Assembly: GCA_035326105.1 (NCBI GenBank)
Contig: DAOKYO010000001.1
Span: 620,001-684,000, forward strand
From: Bacilli bacterium
Lineage (GTDB): Bacteria; Bacillota_I; Bacilli_A; RFN20; CAG-826
Reading direction: 5' to 3'
Length of the DNA: 64,000 nt
Made by a program: the position numbers and the translations under genes. The notes beneath the pieces were generated by a model. That model had not been told where the DNA came from and ran no database searches. It saw only the letters and a program-made list of their open reading frames with translations. Shown here piece after piece: positions 43,644 to 51,771 of the stretch (its first letter is position 1; each line of letters starts with the position of its first letter).

Positions 43644-44654
43644 ATGGAAAATAGCAAGCAAGTTTTAACGGGAAAAATTGTACTTATAACTGGTGGCACC
43701 GGGAGTTTTGGCCACGCTGCAACAAGTAAATTTTTAAAGCTCGGAGTCAAGGAAATAAGAATTCTTTCTCGCGATGAAAAAAAGCAAGATGATATGCGGA
43801 AGGAATTTGATGATGATCGATTAAAATTTTACATTGGTGATATTCGTGACTATGCCTCAATTCATGGTGCTTTTCGTGGCGTGGATTACGTGTTTAATGC
43901 CGCGGCGTTAAAGCAGGTACCTTCTTGTGAATTTTATCCTTTAGAAGCGGTTAAGACCAATATAATAGGCAGTGATAATGTTGTTACGGCATGTGTCGAA
44001 AACAAAGTAAAAAAAGCGGTTTTTCTTTCAACAGACAAAGCTGCTTATCCGATCAATGCGATGGGAATGAGTAAAGCTTTGATGGAAAAAAACATTATTG
44101 CGCGTTCGCGGCAAATGATAGCAGGCGATACTATTTTTTGTTTAACAAGATATGGAAATGTTATGGGCAGTCGAGGAAGCGTTATTCCGCTTTTTGTTGA
44201 GCAAGCGCATAATCATCGTCCGCTTACGATTACCAATCCACGCATGACGCGATTCATGATGAGCTTAGATGATGCGGTCGAGTTGGTCTTATATGCTTTT
44301 GAAAATGGAGAGCAGGGCGATACTTTTATTAAAAAGGGTCCGGCCGTGGATATTGAAACTTTGGCGGACGCAATATTAGATTTAACCAAAAGCAAGGGCG
44401 GAAAAACCTATATCGGAACTCGTCACGGGGAAAAAGTTGATGAGGTTCTTATTACATCGGAAGAAATGCTTCGCGCAGAAGAGTACCCGGATTTTTTCTG
44501 TATTAAAGCCGACAATCGTGATTTAAATTATGATAAATATGTTTCGCAAGGATATGATAATAATGAATTGGAGAAGATGTATACGTCACAGAATACGAAA
44601 CAATTGAGTTTTGCGGAAATTAAAAGTCTTCTTCAAGAATTGCATTTGCTTTGA
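43644..44654 (+). CDS. capE: CapE-like UDP-GlcNAc 4,6-dehydratase/5-epimerase
   Basis: First step to UDP-L-FucNAc from UDP-GlcNAc. 336 residues of the short FlaA1/CapE group: GGTGSFG (17-23), LSRDEKKQDDMR, FNAAALKQVPSCEFYP and STDKAAYPINAMGMSK. In the last motif the usual catalytic Tyr of YxxxK is Met (MGMSK), as known for CapE-type enzymes. DTFIKKGPAVDIETLADA and GTRHGEK are further family landmarks. It follows capG by 14 bases. Confidence 0.92.
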   Translation: MENSKQVLTGKIVLITGGTGSFGHAATSKFLKLGVKEIRILSRDEKKQDDMRKEFDDDRLKFYIGDIRDYASIHGAFRGVDYVFNAAALKQVPSCEFYPLEAVKTNIIGSDNVVTACVENKVKKAVFLSTDKAAYPINAMGMSKALMEKNIIARSRQMIAGDTIFCLTRYGNVMGSRGSVIPLFVEQAHNHRPLTITNPRMTRFMMSLDDAVELVLYAFENGEQGDTFIKKGPAVDIETLADAILDLTKSKGGKTYIGTRHGEKVDEVLITSEEMLRAEEYPDFFCIKADNRDLNYDKYVSQGYDNNELEKMYTSQNTKQLSFAEIKSLLQELHLL

Positions 44655-44666
44655 TGGAAAGCGGGG

Positions 44667-45857
44667 ATGATGATGAGGGTTGTTTTTTTATCACAGTATT
44701 TTATTCCAGAAATATTTTCAAGCACTTATCTTTTTTATGATTTGCTTTTGGCCAGCAAAGAAAACAATAATGAGAATATCATTATCGCTCCTTTTCCGGT
44801 TCGTGGGGTTAGCAAAAGTCAAATTGAGAAGTTTTCCATTGCTTATGAAGAAAATGAATATGGAAAAATATATCGTTTCCAATGCTTTACCGGCTTTAAA
44901 AATTCGTTTTTTGGGCGTTTCTTAAGGATGCTGTCGCTTGTTCATAAAGAGGTAAAGGCGTTAAAAAAACTTGGTCAAATTGATAAAATTGTTATTCCTT
45001 CCACCCCACCGCTTTTTTTGCTTCATGCAGTGAGTCGCTTTGCTAAAAAAAGAAATATTGAATTGATATATCATATTCATGACTTATACCCAGATATTCT
45101 TTTTAAATCCAGAAGTCCTTTTTATCATCCCTTAAACCATATTTTGGTGCGAGCCTTAAAAAGAGTAAACAAAATTGTTGTTATATCCACGGATATAAAA
45201 GATTCATTGCTAAAAAAAGGAGTTCCCTCCGATAAAATACATGTTATTCCCAATTGGCCACGAGTTAAGTCAAAATTACCTGACTCAACCAATCATGATT
45301 TAGAGGCCTTAAAAAGAAATATTGAGTTTGATGGTTCCAAAGTAAATGCTTTTTATATCGGTAATCTTGGCGTATTTCAGGACATGGATGTTATTGTTAA
45401 GGCAGCGAAAAAAATAAATGAAACTAATCATCAAGTAAAAATTTCAATTGTCGGTTCAGGATCAAAGCAAAAGCACCTTTTTAAGTTATTAAAGAAATAT
45501 CAACTGCGGAATATTGCTTTTTATCCGCGGGTTAGTCAGGAAGAAGCGGAATGGCTCTACCTTTTAGCGGATTATAACCTTATCTCTTTAAAACCAGGGG
45601 CGATTTTTTCCGCTTGCCCTTCCAAAACATCAATGTGTGTTATGGCTCAAAAACCAATGATTTTAATTGTTGACGAAAACTCGAAGTATGCCGAATCCTT
45701 CAAGCAAGGGAATTATATCGTTAATTGTGGTGACTACATGAAATTAGCCGCCGTATTATCTGATTTACAAAAAAGACCCGCGTTTCAAGGCGATTCAGCT
45801 TTAGAAGAATACTATGCTAAAGAAAGAAATATTGCATTATGGAAAAAACTACTCTAA
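44667..45857 (+). CDS. Family 4 glycosyltransferase, probable L-FucNAc transferase (WbuB/WbjE-like)
   Basis: A GT-B glycosyltransferase of 396 residues. Landmarks: LSQYFIPE near the N-terminus, IVIPSTPPLFLL, IYHIHDLYPD, VIPNWP and the donor site around FYIGNLGVFQDMD. In other bacteria a transferase of this type stands immediately after the capEFG/fnlABC/wbjBCD genes and moves L-FucNAc, which suggests the same here. Three consecutive ATGs (44667, 44670, 44673) make the exact start uncertain. The 3' end overlaps the priming transferase by 19 bases. Confidence 0.85.
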   Translation: MMMRVVFLSQYFIPEIFSSTYLFYDLLLASKENNNENIIIAPFPVRGVSKSQIEKFSIAYEENEYGKIYRFQCFTGFKNSFFGRFLRMLSLVHKEVKALKKLGQIDKIVIPSTPPLFLLHAVSRFAKKRNIELIYHIHDLYPDILFKSRSPFYHPLNHILVRALKRVNKIVVISTDIKDSLLKKGVPSDKIHVIPNWPRVKSKLPDSTNHDLEALKRNIEFDGSKVNAFYIGNLGVFQDMDVIVKAAKKINETNHQVKISIVGSGSKQKHLFKLLKKYQLRNIAFYPRVSQEEAEWLYLLADYNLISLKPGAIFSACPSKTSMCVMAQKPMILIVDENSKYAESFKQGNYIVNCGDYMKLAAVLSDLQKRPAFQGDSALEEYYAKERNIALWKKLL

Positions 45858-46453
45858 GTAACAGACAATCAATTAGGGTTGGGAATTATTTTTATAATTA
45901 CGTTATAAAAAGGTTATTTGATTTTATTTTTTCTTTATTGTCACTGATATTCTTATCCCCCCTATTTATACTTATCACGATTGTTTTACTTTTCCAAAAC
46001 AAAGGACATCCTTGTTTTGCTCAAACAAGAGTAGGCGCTAACGAAAAAAACTTTACGCTTTTTAAATTTCGCACCCTACCAATCTCCATGCCAAGTTATG
46101 TAACTTCCGAGGAGTTGATTATCGACAAAAAAGCTATTGGAGGATTTCGCTATTTTCTTCGTAAAAGCGGTTTGGATGAACTCCCGCAATTGCTTAATAT
46201 CGTAAAAGGGGATATGTCATTTATTGGACCACGCCCCGCGATATCGGTTGATAAGGATTTGTTAAAACTTAGAAAAACAAATGGCTCCTACTTATTAAGG
46301 CCTGGTTTGACCGGTTTAGCGCAAATAAATTCTCTTCGGTATTTTCGAATTGAAGAAAAAGCAAAGTTTGATGGTGAGTATAATAAAAAGATATCGTTTT
46401 TGATGGATCTGAAACTCCTTCTTAAAACGATATCATTTGTCGTTCGCCGCTAG
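45839..46453 (+). CDS. Second priming undecaprenyl-phosphate sugar transferase (pathway B)
   Basis: Initiates a repeat unit on undecaprenyl phosphate. A compact 204-residue monotopic phosphoglycosyltransferase (PglC/WcaJ-C-terminal size) with a hydrophobic re-entrant helix (about 25-52), TLFKFRTL (73-80), catalytic Asp113-Glu114 in SGLDELPQLL and GPRP (130-133). The likely substrate is UDP-GlcNAc, UDP-Gal or a 6-deoxy-N-acetyl sugar such as UDP-FucNAc. It overlaps the GT gene upstream and converges on licD with only 12 bases between the stops. Confidence 0.92.
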   Translation: MEKTTLSNRQSIRVGNYFYNYVIKRLFDFIFSLLSLIFLSPLFILITIVLLFQNKGHPCFAQTRVGANEKNFTLFKFRTLPISMPSYVTSEELIIDKKAIGGFRYFLRKSGLDELPQLLNIVKGDMSFIGPRPAISVDKDLLKLRKTNGSYLLRPGLTGLAQINSLRYFRIEEKAKFDGEYNKKISFLMDLKLLLKTISFVVRR

Positions 46454-46465
46454 ATTAAAGTCAAT

Positions 46466-47308
46466 TTATTTTTGTTTCTTTATGTATTCTTTATAACCGA
46501 CTGTAGTGCTGACCCCGCTATGATAATGATGGCCATAGCGTTTATTTTCGGGTGGCAATTGCATATAATTTCCATAGACTTGAGTTAAATAGGTGTCATA
46601 CATTGAAGGAAGTTTTATTTTCAAACCTTCAAATTCGCCTTCCACGCCGTCGCCAAACCATTCCTTTGGATAGGTTTCATGATGAAAGTGCATCGTATGA
46701 TAGGTGCCAATTACCGTCGCCTTGTCATATGGAATATGCTTGGCCCAAAGTTCTAACAGCCGTGGTGACCAATTGCCAATTATAAATGGGGAAAAAGCAA
46801 GAGCAACAATGGTAGCGGGTATATCAAGCCAAAGTTTTTTCCATTTCCAAGGAAACCATTGATGCCCCAAATAAGGGAAATACCAAAAGAACCACATCAG
46901 ATAAGGTTTAGGACCTCGACCTTGTGTTCGACCTTTCTTTTTGGTGATTCCATCCAAAGGAAAAATATCAATATAAATACCATGATTAAAATTTGTGTGC
47001 GCAAATGTTTTTTCAATAAATGTCGTATTGCTATCACGAACTTTGGCAAATAAATATGAATAATTAAAGTCCGATTTGTAAGTTTGAATAAAGTAACCAT
47101 CCTTAAAATCTTTTTGTAATTTTATAAATTTATCGAAGTCAGGCCGGGGCATACAGACATCGACATCATCGTCCCAAGGAATAAAGCCTTTGTGGCGGAC
47201 GGCGCCAATGCAAGTTCCGCCATAAAGAAAATACTTTAGATGATGCTTTTCACACACCCCGACAAAAGCTTTTAAAAGTTCGAATTGTTTGGCTTGTAAT
47301 TCATTCAT
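46466..47308 (-). CDS. licD: LicD family phosphotransferase
   Basis: Transfers a phospho-alcohol from a CDP-linked donor to a surface glycan. 280 residues; the nucleotidyltransferase-like core is clear: LYGGTCIGAVRHKGFIPWDDD (28-48) with DDDVDV providing the metal ligands, then PRPDFDKF and TFIEK. LicD proteins classically add phosphocholine, but this gene sits 6 bases after a glycerol-3-phosphate cytidylyltransferase and no choline genes are near. Glycerol phosphate is therefore the likelier group here. Ribosome binding is weak. Confidence 0.88.
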   Translation of the reverse strand: MNELQAKQFELLKAFVGVCEKHHLKYFLYGGTCIGAVRHKGFIPWDDDVDVCMPRPDFDKFIKLQKDFKDGYFIQTYKSDFNYSYLFAKVRDSNTTFIEKTFAHTNFNHGIYIDIFPLDGITKKKGRTQGRGPKPYLMWFFWYFPYLGHQWFPWKWKKLWLDIPATIVALAFSPFIIGNWSPRLLELWAKHIPYDKATVIGTYHTMHFHHETYPKEWFGDGVEGEFEGLKIKLPSMYDTYLTQVYGNYMQLPPENKRYGHHYHSGVSTTVGYKEYIKKQK

Positions 47309-47314
47309 AGTGTT

Positions 47315-47710
47315 TTACTTTTCCTGGTCATGAAGCGTCTTCTTTATTTCAGTTGTGGAAATTTCGGGAGTTCGTGGAAGGTAAACCACTTCGCAACAAT
47401 CTTTCAATTCGTCAAATTTACCTTTCCAATCATCCCCCATTACAAAAAGATCGATATGATACTCTTTTATATCCGATTTTTTTTGATTCCAATTTTCTTC
47501 GGGAATGACTAGATCAACATAGCGAATCGCTTCAAGTAACAACTTTCTTTTTTCATAAGGAAAAAATGATTTTTTACCCTTTAAGGCATTAAATTCGTCG
47601 GTGGACAAAGCGACAATCAGATAATCGCCGAGAGCCTTAGCTCTTCTAAGCAAGTTAATATGACCATAATGAAGTAAATCAAAGGTCCCGTAAGTAATAA
47701 CTCTTCGCAT
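47315..47710 (-). CDS. tagD: Glycerol-3-phosphate cytidylyltransferase
   Basis: Makes CDP-glycerol from sn-glycerol-3-phosphate and CTP in the cytoplasm. 131 residues, the usual TagD/GCT size. Motifs: YGTFDLLHYGH (7-17), the positively charged YEKRKLLLEAIRYVD, FVMGDDWKGKFD and RTPEISTTEIK (113-123). AAGGAGG precedes the ATG. It lies between ugd and licD in a minus-strand operon, supplying CDP-glycerol most plausibly to LicD for decorating a polysaccharide; no teichoic-acid polymerase is in the window. Confidence 0.92.
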   Translation of the reverse strand: MRRVITYGTFDLLHYGHINLLRRAKALGDYLIVALSTDEFNALKGKKSFFPYEKRKLLLEAIRYVDLVIPEENWNQKKSDIKEYHIDLFVMGDDWKGKFDELKDCCEVVYLPRTPEISTTEIKKTLHDQEK

Positions 47711-47790
47711 ACAGGTGCCTCCTTAATGTGCTTGATTTCTATTGAATATTATAAATGGTTTTTGTAAATATTCATCAAAGAAATCGAAAA

Positions 47791-49029
47791 TTAATCGCGA
47801 GCAAATAAGTCGCGCGAATAGACGTGCTCAATTACATCGGCTAAATCCTTATTATTTATTCGATTAGCGACGATTACTTTTGACAGCAATTTAAACTTTG
47901 CCAAATCATTAACAACCACACTGCCGAAAAAATCGGAACCATCGGGAAGGGTTGGTTCATAAACGATGACTTCAACTCCTTTAGCCTTTAAACGTTTCAT
48001 AATCCCTTGGATAGAACTCGCCCGAAAATTGTCGGATTCAGATTTCATAGTTAAACGATAAATACCAACTCTGACTTTTTCTTCAGGAGCAACGTAATAG
48101 CCTTTATCCCGATCAAAAAAGTAACCGGCCTTTTCCATTATTCGATCGGCGATAAAGTCTTTTCTTGTGCTGTTGCTTTGTACGATGGCTTCAATTAAAT
48201 TCTGAGGCACATCTTCATAGTTGGCTAATAGTTGCTTAGTGTCTTTGGGCAGGCAATATCCGCCATAACCAAAAGATGGATTGTTGTAATGGGAACCAAT
48301 ACGCGGATCCAATGATACACCATCGATAATATCCTTTGGATTTAGTCCTTTCGATTCCGCATAGGTATCTAATTCGTTAAAAAAAGCTACACGCAAAGCA
48401 AGATAGGTGTTGGCAAAAAGTTTTATTGCTTCAGCTTCGGTGGTTCCGGTAAAGATTACATCGATTTCCTCTTTTGTTGCGCCTTCTTTTAAGAGTTTGG
48501 CAAATGCTTCAGCTTCTATTTTTTGCTGTTGGTTATTTCGATCATAACCAACTACGATCCGGCTGGGAGAGAGATTGTCTGACAAAGCCTTACCTTCCCG
48601 CAAAAATTCAGGGCTAAAAAGTATATTGTCATAGTTAAGTTTCTTCCGTATTTTTTCGGTATAGCCAACGGGAATAGTTGACTTAATTACAATTATGGCC
48701 TGAGGGTTGATAGCCTTAGTTTCCTCGATTATGGCTTCGACGGAAGAAGTATCAAAGTAATTTTTCACGGGATCATAATTTGTCGGAGTTGAAATAATTA
48801 CAAAGTGTGCTCCTTTAATTGCTTCTTGGGGATTTAACGAGGCGGTTAAATTCAAATTTTTAGTGGCAAAAAATTCACTTATTTCTTTATCTAGAATCGG
48901 TGAAATCCGATTATTGATTTTATCTACTTTCTCTTGAATAATATCCAAGGCAATGACGTCATTTTTTTGTGCCAGCAAAGTTGCTAACGAAAGGCCGACA
49001 TATCCTGTACCGGCGACTGCAATTTTCAT
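47791..49029 (-). CDS. ugd: UDP-glucose 6-dehydrogenase
   Basis: Oxidises UDP-glucose to UDP-glucuronate with two NAD+. 412 residues: N-terminal GTGYVGLS (7-14), STPTNYD (80-86), substrate-binding EAIKLFANTYLALR (Lys203), catalytic Cys259 in GYGGYCLPKDT and a C-terminal UDP-binding domain with YRLTMKSESDNFR. The ATG at 49029 has AGAGAGG upstream and starts at the conserved MKIAVAG; a longer frame to 49110 lacks support. The product feeds the UDP-GlcA 4-epimerase at 31863. Confidence 0.95.
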   Translation of the reverse strand: MKIAVAGTGYVGLSLATLLAQKNDVIALDIIQEKVDKINNRISPILDKEISEFFATKNLNLTASLNPQEAIKGAHFVIISTPTNYDPVKNYFDTSSVEAIIEETKAINPQAIIVIKSTIPVGYTEKIRKKLNYDNILFSPEFLREGKALSDNLSPSRIVVGYDRNNQQQKIEAEAFAKLLKEGATKEEIDVIFTGTTEAEAIKLFANTYLALRVAFFNELDTYAESKGLNPKDIIDGVSLDPRIGSHYNNPSFGYGGYCLPKDTKQLLANYEDVPQNLIEAIVQSNSTRKDFIADRIMEKAGYFFDRDKGYYVAPEEKVRVGIYRLTMKSESDNFRASSIQGIMKRLKAKGVEVIVYEPTLPDGSDFFGSVVVNDLAKFKLLSKVIVANRINNKDLADVIEHVYSRDLFARD

Positions 49030-49150
49030 ATTGTACCTCTCTCTTCCTTTTTTACAATTATAAGCAAAAATAAAGAGTTTATAAACAAAACAATGTAAAA
49101 TTTGATACACTTATGATAGACTACATTTTGCTTTCAGGGGGACTTTTTTG

Positions 49151-50599
49151 ATGAAGGCCGAAAAAAAACTTGCGCACGTATTTGATAATATTCTTTTTTG
49201 GGCATTGTTATTAGCGACAATATTGTTGTTTGAGAATAGTTTTATAGTGCCTGGAGTTGATTTATATAGTTTTGACTTTGTGTACTTTTTGATCATCTCA
49301 ATTTTTGCTGTGGCTTTCAACATTCGCTTTATTTTATCTGATGTAATGTATCGCCTAAGCACTTTTGGAACTATAGTTTTAATATATTTGATTGTTCTAT
49401 TTGGTGCGCATGCGCTTAATGTTCTTTCTTTTTCCAACTCTTTTTCGCATTCTTTTCTATTGAGCTCGGGATCCATTCAAACGATTGATATTCCGGTTGA
49501 CACCCTGGATAGGTTAAGATCAATCCTTTATATGTTTACGAATGCCCTATTTATTTTTTCGGTTTTAATTGCTTTGCCAAGGAGAAAAAAAGCGATTTTT
49601 TATGTCAGGCAAGTTGGGTATATTGGCGTGATTATGGGATTCGCTTTCATAGTCTATAGTTTGATTACTGAATGGACTGCGTATGTTGGATTTGTACAAG
49701 GCGATGTAATTAATATGTCTTGGAAAATTAACAGTGCCTTTGTCCACCGGAATCAGTTTGCTAGTTTTCTTTTCTTTTCCTTTATATTTTTGTTGTATTT
49801 CTTTGCCACTGCCAAGCGACATGGCTGGATTTACATATTGCTTTCTATACCATTCTATATTGTGATATTTTTCACTTTATCAAAGACAAATATTATCATT
49901 TCTACAATAGCTTATGCAGGGATATATTTTTATTGGCTGATAGCAAAATTTAAAGTGCACAAAGCTTTATCAATATCGACATTTGTATTTCTTTTGGCAA
50001 TTGGCGCTAGTGTTTTGGCGTTTAGATTTTCAGCTCAACTAAAAGACACGACTATCGGTTTAATATTGGTTAAATATCTTCCCGATTCAATGTTTACTGG
50101 AGGGACTATAAAGGCGCGATATGTCATATGGCGAGTTTCGATTTCTTTTATTGATAGTTTAAAATCGCTGATTCTTGGAAAAGGATTCTTTTTATCCAAG
50201 ACATTTTTAGGGTACGCACTCAGTTATGAGCCGTCAGCCCATTTTGCCTATGTTCTTGGCAATTTCCACAGCGGATATATCGAAACACTTGTGACTGGAG
50301 GATTAATTCTTTTTATTCCCTATATGGCGTTTATTGTTTTTATGTTCTATGTCGATTTTAGAATTTTCCGCACTGATAAGAAATATGGTGTTTTTGCCTT
50401 TATTGCCCTTATCACCTTCTTGCTTCATTCTAGCGATGAGGCGATATCCCTTTTCCTTTTCTCGGGTGAAGGCGTTCTCCACTCAATACCCGTTATTCTT
50501 CCTCAACTAATCTACTATCATAAGTACATAAAAAAAGATCCCGTAATCGAGTTTGGCATCGGCCATACGAGCCTTATTGCTGTGAACGATAATAAGTAA
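49151..50599 (+). CDS. Third Wzy / O-antigen polymerase-ligase family membrane protein
   Basis: A 482-residue integral membrane protein with about 11-12 helices. The segment NSAFVHRNQFASFLFF (about 197-212) matches the H-x-N core of the Wzy_C/O-antigen ligase family, and GNFHSGYIETLVTGG (about 376-390) is the second periplasmic-loop landmark. AGGGGGAC lies upstream of the TTG-ATG pair; the ATG at 49151 is used. With its own terminator it is a single-gene unit. It could polymerise, or attach finished polysaccharide or teichoic-type polymer to a carrier. Confidence 0.85.
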   Translation: MKAEKKLAHVFDNILFWALLLATILLFENSFIVPGVDLYSFDFVYFLIISIFAVAFNIRFILSDVMYRLSTFGTIVLIYLIVLFGAHALNVLSFSNSFSHSFLLSSGSIQTIDIPVDTLDRLRSILYMFTNALFIFSVLIALPRRKKAIFYVRQVGYIGVIMGFAFIVYSLITEWTAYVGFVQGDVINMSWKINSAFVHRNQFASFLFFSFIFLLYFFATAKRHGWIYILLSIPFYIVIFFTLSKTNIIISTIAYAGIYFYWLIAKFKVHKALSISTFVFLLAIGASVLAFRFSAQLKDTTIGLILVKYLPDSMFTGGTIKARYVIWRVSISFIDSLKSLILGKGFFLSKTFLGYALSYEPSAHFAYVLGNFHSGYIETLVTGGLILFIPYMAFIVFMFYVDFRIFRTDKKYGVFAFIALITFLLHSSDEAISLFLFSGEGVLHSIPVILPQLIYYHKYIKKDPVIEFGIGHTSLIAVNDNK

Positions 50600-50619
50600 C
50601 GATTGTTAAAATTTAAAAT

Positions 50620-50653
50620 GCCTATTGGAATGGCTTGCCAATAGGCTTTTTTT
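50620..50653 (+). terminator. Terminator after the polymerase/ligase gene
   Basis: GCCTATTGG (50620-50628) pairs perfectly with CCAATAGGC (50638-50646), followed by seven T. It closes the polysaccharide region. Confidence 0.93.
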
Positions 50654-50958
50654 AACTTAATTAAACTTAATTTTTATGAAAATAATCGTATAGGAAAAAA
50701 TAGGAAATCAATTCACGATTTAAGTATTTTTATGGTGAATACTGATTAGTTAGAAAAAGAAAATAAATGGCATATCAGTGGATAATTATGGTTTTTCGTG
50801 TGTTATATTACCTGATAATTGATATATAAAAATCTAATATTTTATGTAAAAAAGGGCTTACATCGACCAAAAGTATAATTTTTTTGCATAAAAATATATT
50901 GAAAACTCATTAAAACTCCATATACTGAAATTGTAGATTAAAGGAAAATAAGCAAAAT
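50654..50958. other. AT-rich regulatory gap before the galactan operon
   Basis: About 300 bases without a gene between the terminator and the AraC-type regulator. It is very AT-rich and contains only the promoter at 50899-50926 and several A/T-rich inverted stretches that could bind the regulator. I see no tRNA, riboswitch or insertion remnant. Confidence 0.6.
50899..50926 (+). promoter_or_regulatory. Promoter of the galactan operon
   Basis: TTGAAA (50899-50904) and TATACT (50921-50926), spacing 16, with transcription expected near 50933, 26 bases before the ATG at 50959. The same hexamers and spacing recur at 63927. Confidence 0.7.
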
Positions 50959-51771
50959 ATGAACGCATTCATCAACACTAATGACGGTTTTAGCGACCTT
51001 GAACTTAAGGAATGTGGTCGCGAAATATGTATCCCCAATAAGGTTTTTCATTTTACTTCAAAGACCTATTACCTTGTCCACTACATAATTGATGGCGAAG
51101 GATCATTATCGTTAAATGGCAAGAATTATCATCTAAAGAAAGGAATGGCCTTTTTCTTTGAACCATTTAGTGAACCTGAATACCATCCCGATCAAAAGAA
51201 TCCTTGGACGTATGTTTGGATTGGTTTTACAGGCAATCAAGTTAAGGGGATGCTTGATTCGCTCGGTATCGATGGATTTAATCCGATTTATTTTGATGGC
51301 GAGGGAACGTTGGCCAATTACTTTGAAATGATATATCACCGTTTCCAAGAACGAGGCATTATCGATATTAGTTGCATAGGCATTTTTTACCAGGTGTTGG
51401 GCGATATGCTTTATCGCAAGGAGCGTCTATTGGAAGAAGTAAGTAAACCAAAAAGACACATTGTCGCGGCGATAACTTTTATCGCAAACAATTATCAATT
51501 TAAAATCAGTATTGAAGATATTGCCAACAATGTCGGTGTCACACCGAACTATTTGGCCGGACTTTTCAAGGATACTTACGGAATATCGGTAAAGCGGTTT
51601 TTGACTGAGTATCGCATGGATAAAGCTAAATTACTTTTACGCAATGGAGCTTACAACGTCAAAGCCGTAGCCAAACTGGTCGGATACGATAATCAGCTTC
51701 ATTTTTCCGGTGAGTTTAAAAAGAACGTCGGAGTGGCTCCGATGGAATACATCAAGGAGAACCTTTCATGA
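50959..51771 (+). CDS. AraC-family regulator of galactan utilisation
   Basis: A 270-residue AraC/XylS activator. Residues about 1-150 are a cupin-like sensor domain (YYLVHYIIDGEGSLSL, YHLKKGMAFFFEP). The two helix-turn-helix motifs lie at about 184-205 (ISIEDIANNVGVTPNYLAGLF) and 232-255 (VKAVAKLVGYDNQLHFSGEFKK), ending GVAPMEYI. AAAGGAAAATAAGC supplies a weak ribosome binding site. It overlaps the first galactanase gene by 4 bases, so it is the first gene of the operon and probably activates it in response to galacto-oligosaccharide or galactose; the ligand is inferred. Confidence 0.92.
   Translation: MNAFINTNDGFSDLELKECGREICIPNKVFHFTSKTYYLVHYIIDGEGSLSLNGKNYHLKKGMAFFFEPFSEPEYHPDQKNPWTYVWIGFTGNQVKGMLDSLGIDGFNPIYFDGEGTLANYFEMIYHRFQERGIIDISCIGIFYQVLGDMLYRKERLLEEVSKPKRHIVAAITFIANNYQFKISIEDIANNVGVTPNYLAGLFKDTYGISVKRFLTEYRMDKAKLLLRNGAYNVKAVAKLVGYDNQLHFSGEFKKNVGVAPMEYIKENLS

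Noticed and set aside
46466..47308. Phosphocholine decoration by LicD
   Set aside because: No choline uptake, kinase or cytidylyltransferase gene is near, and the adjacent enzyme is specific by motif for glycerol-3-phosphate; kept only as a lesser option.
50600..50958. Mobile element or tRNA in the long gap before the AraC gene
   Set aside because: No terminal inverted repeats, transposase remnants or cloverleaf were found; only a terminator and a promoter are supported.
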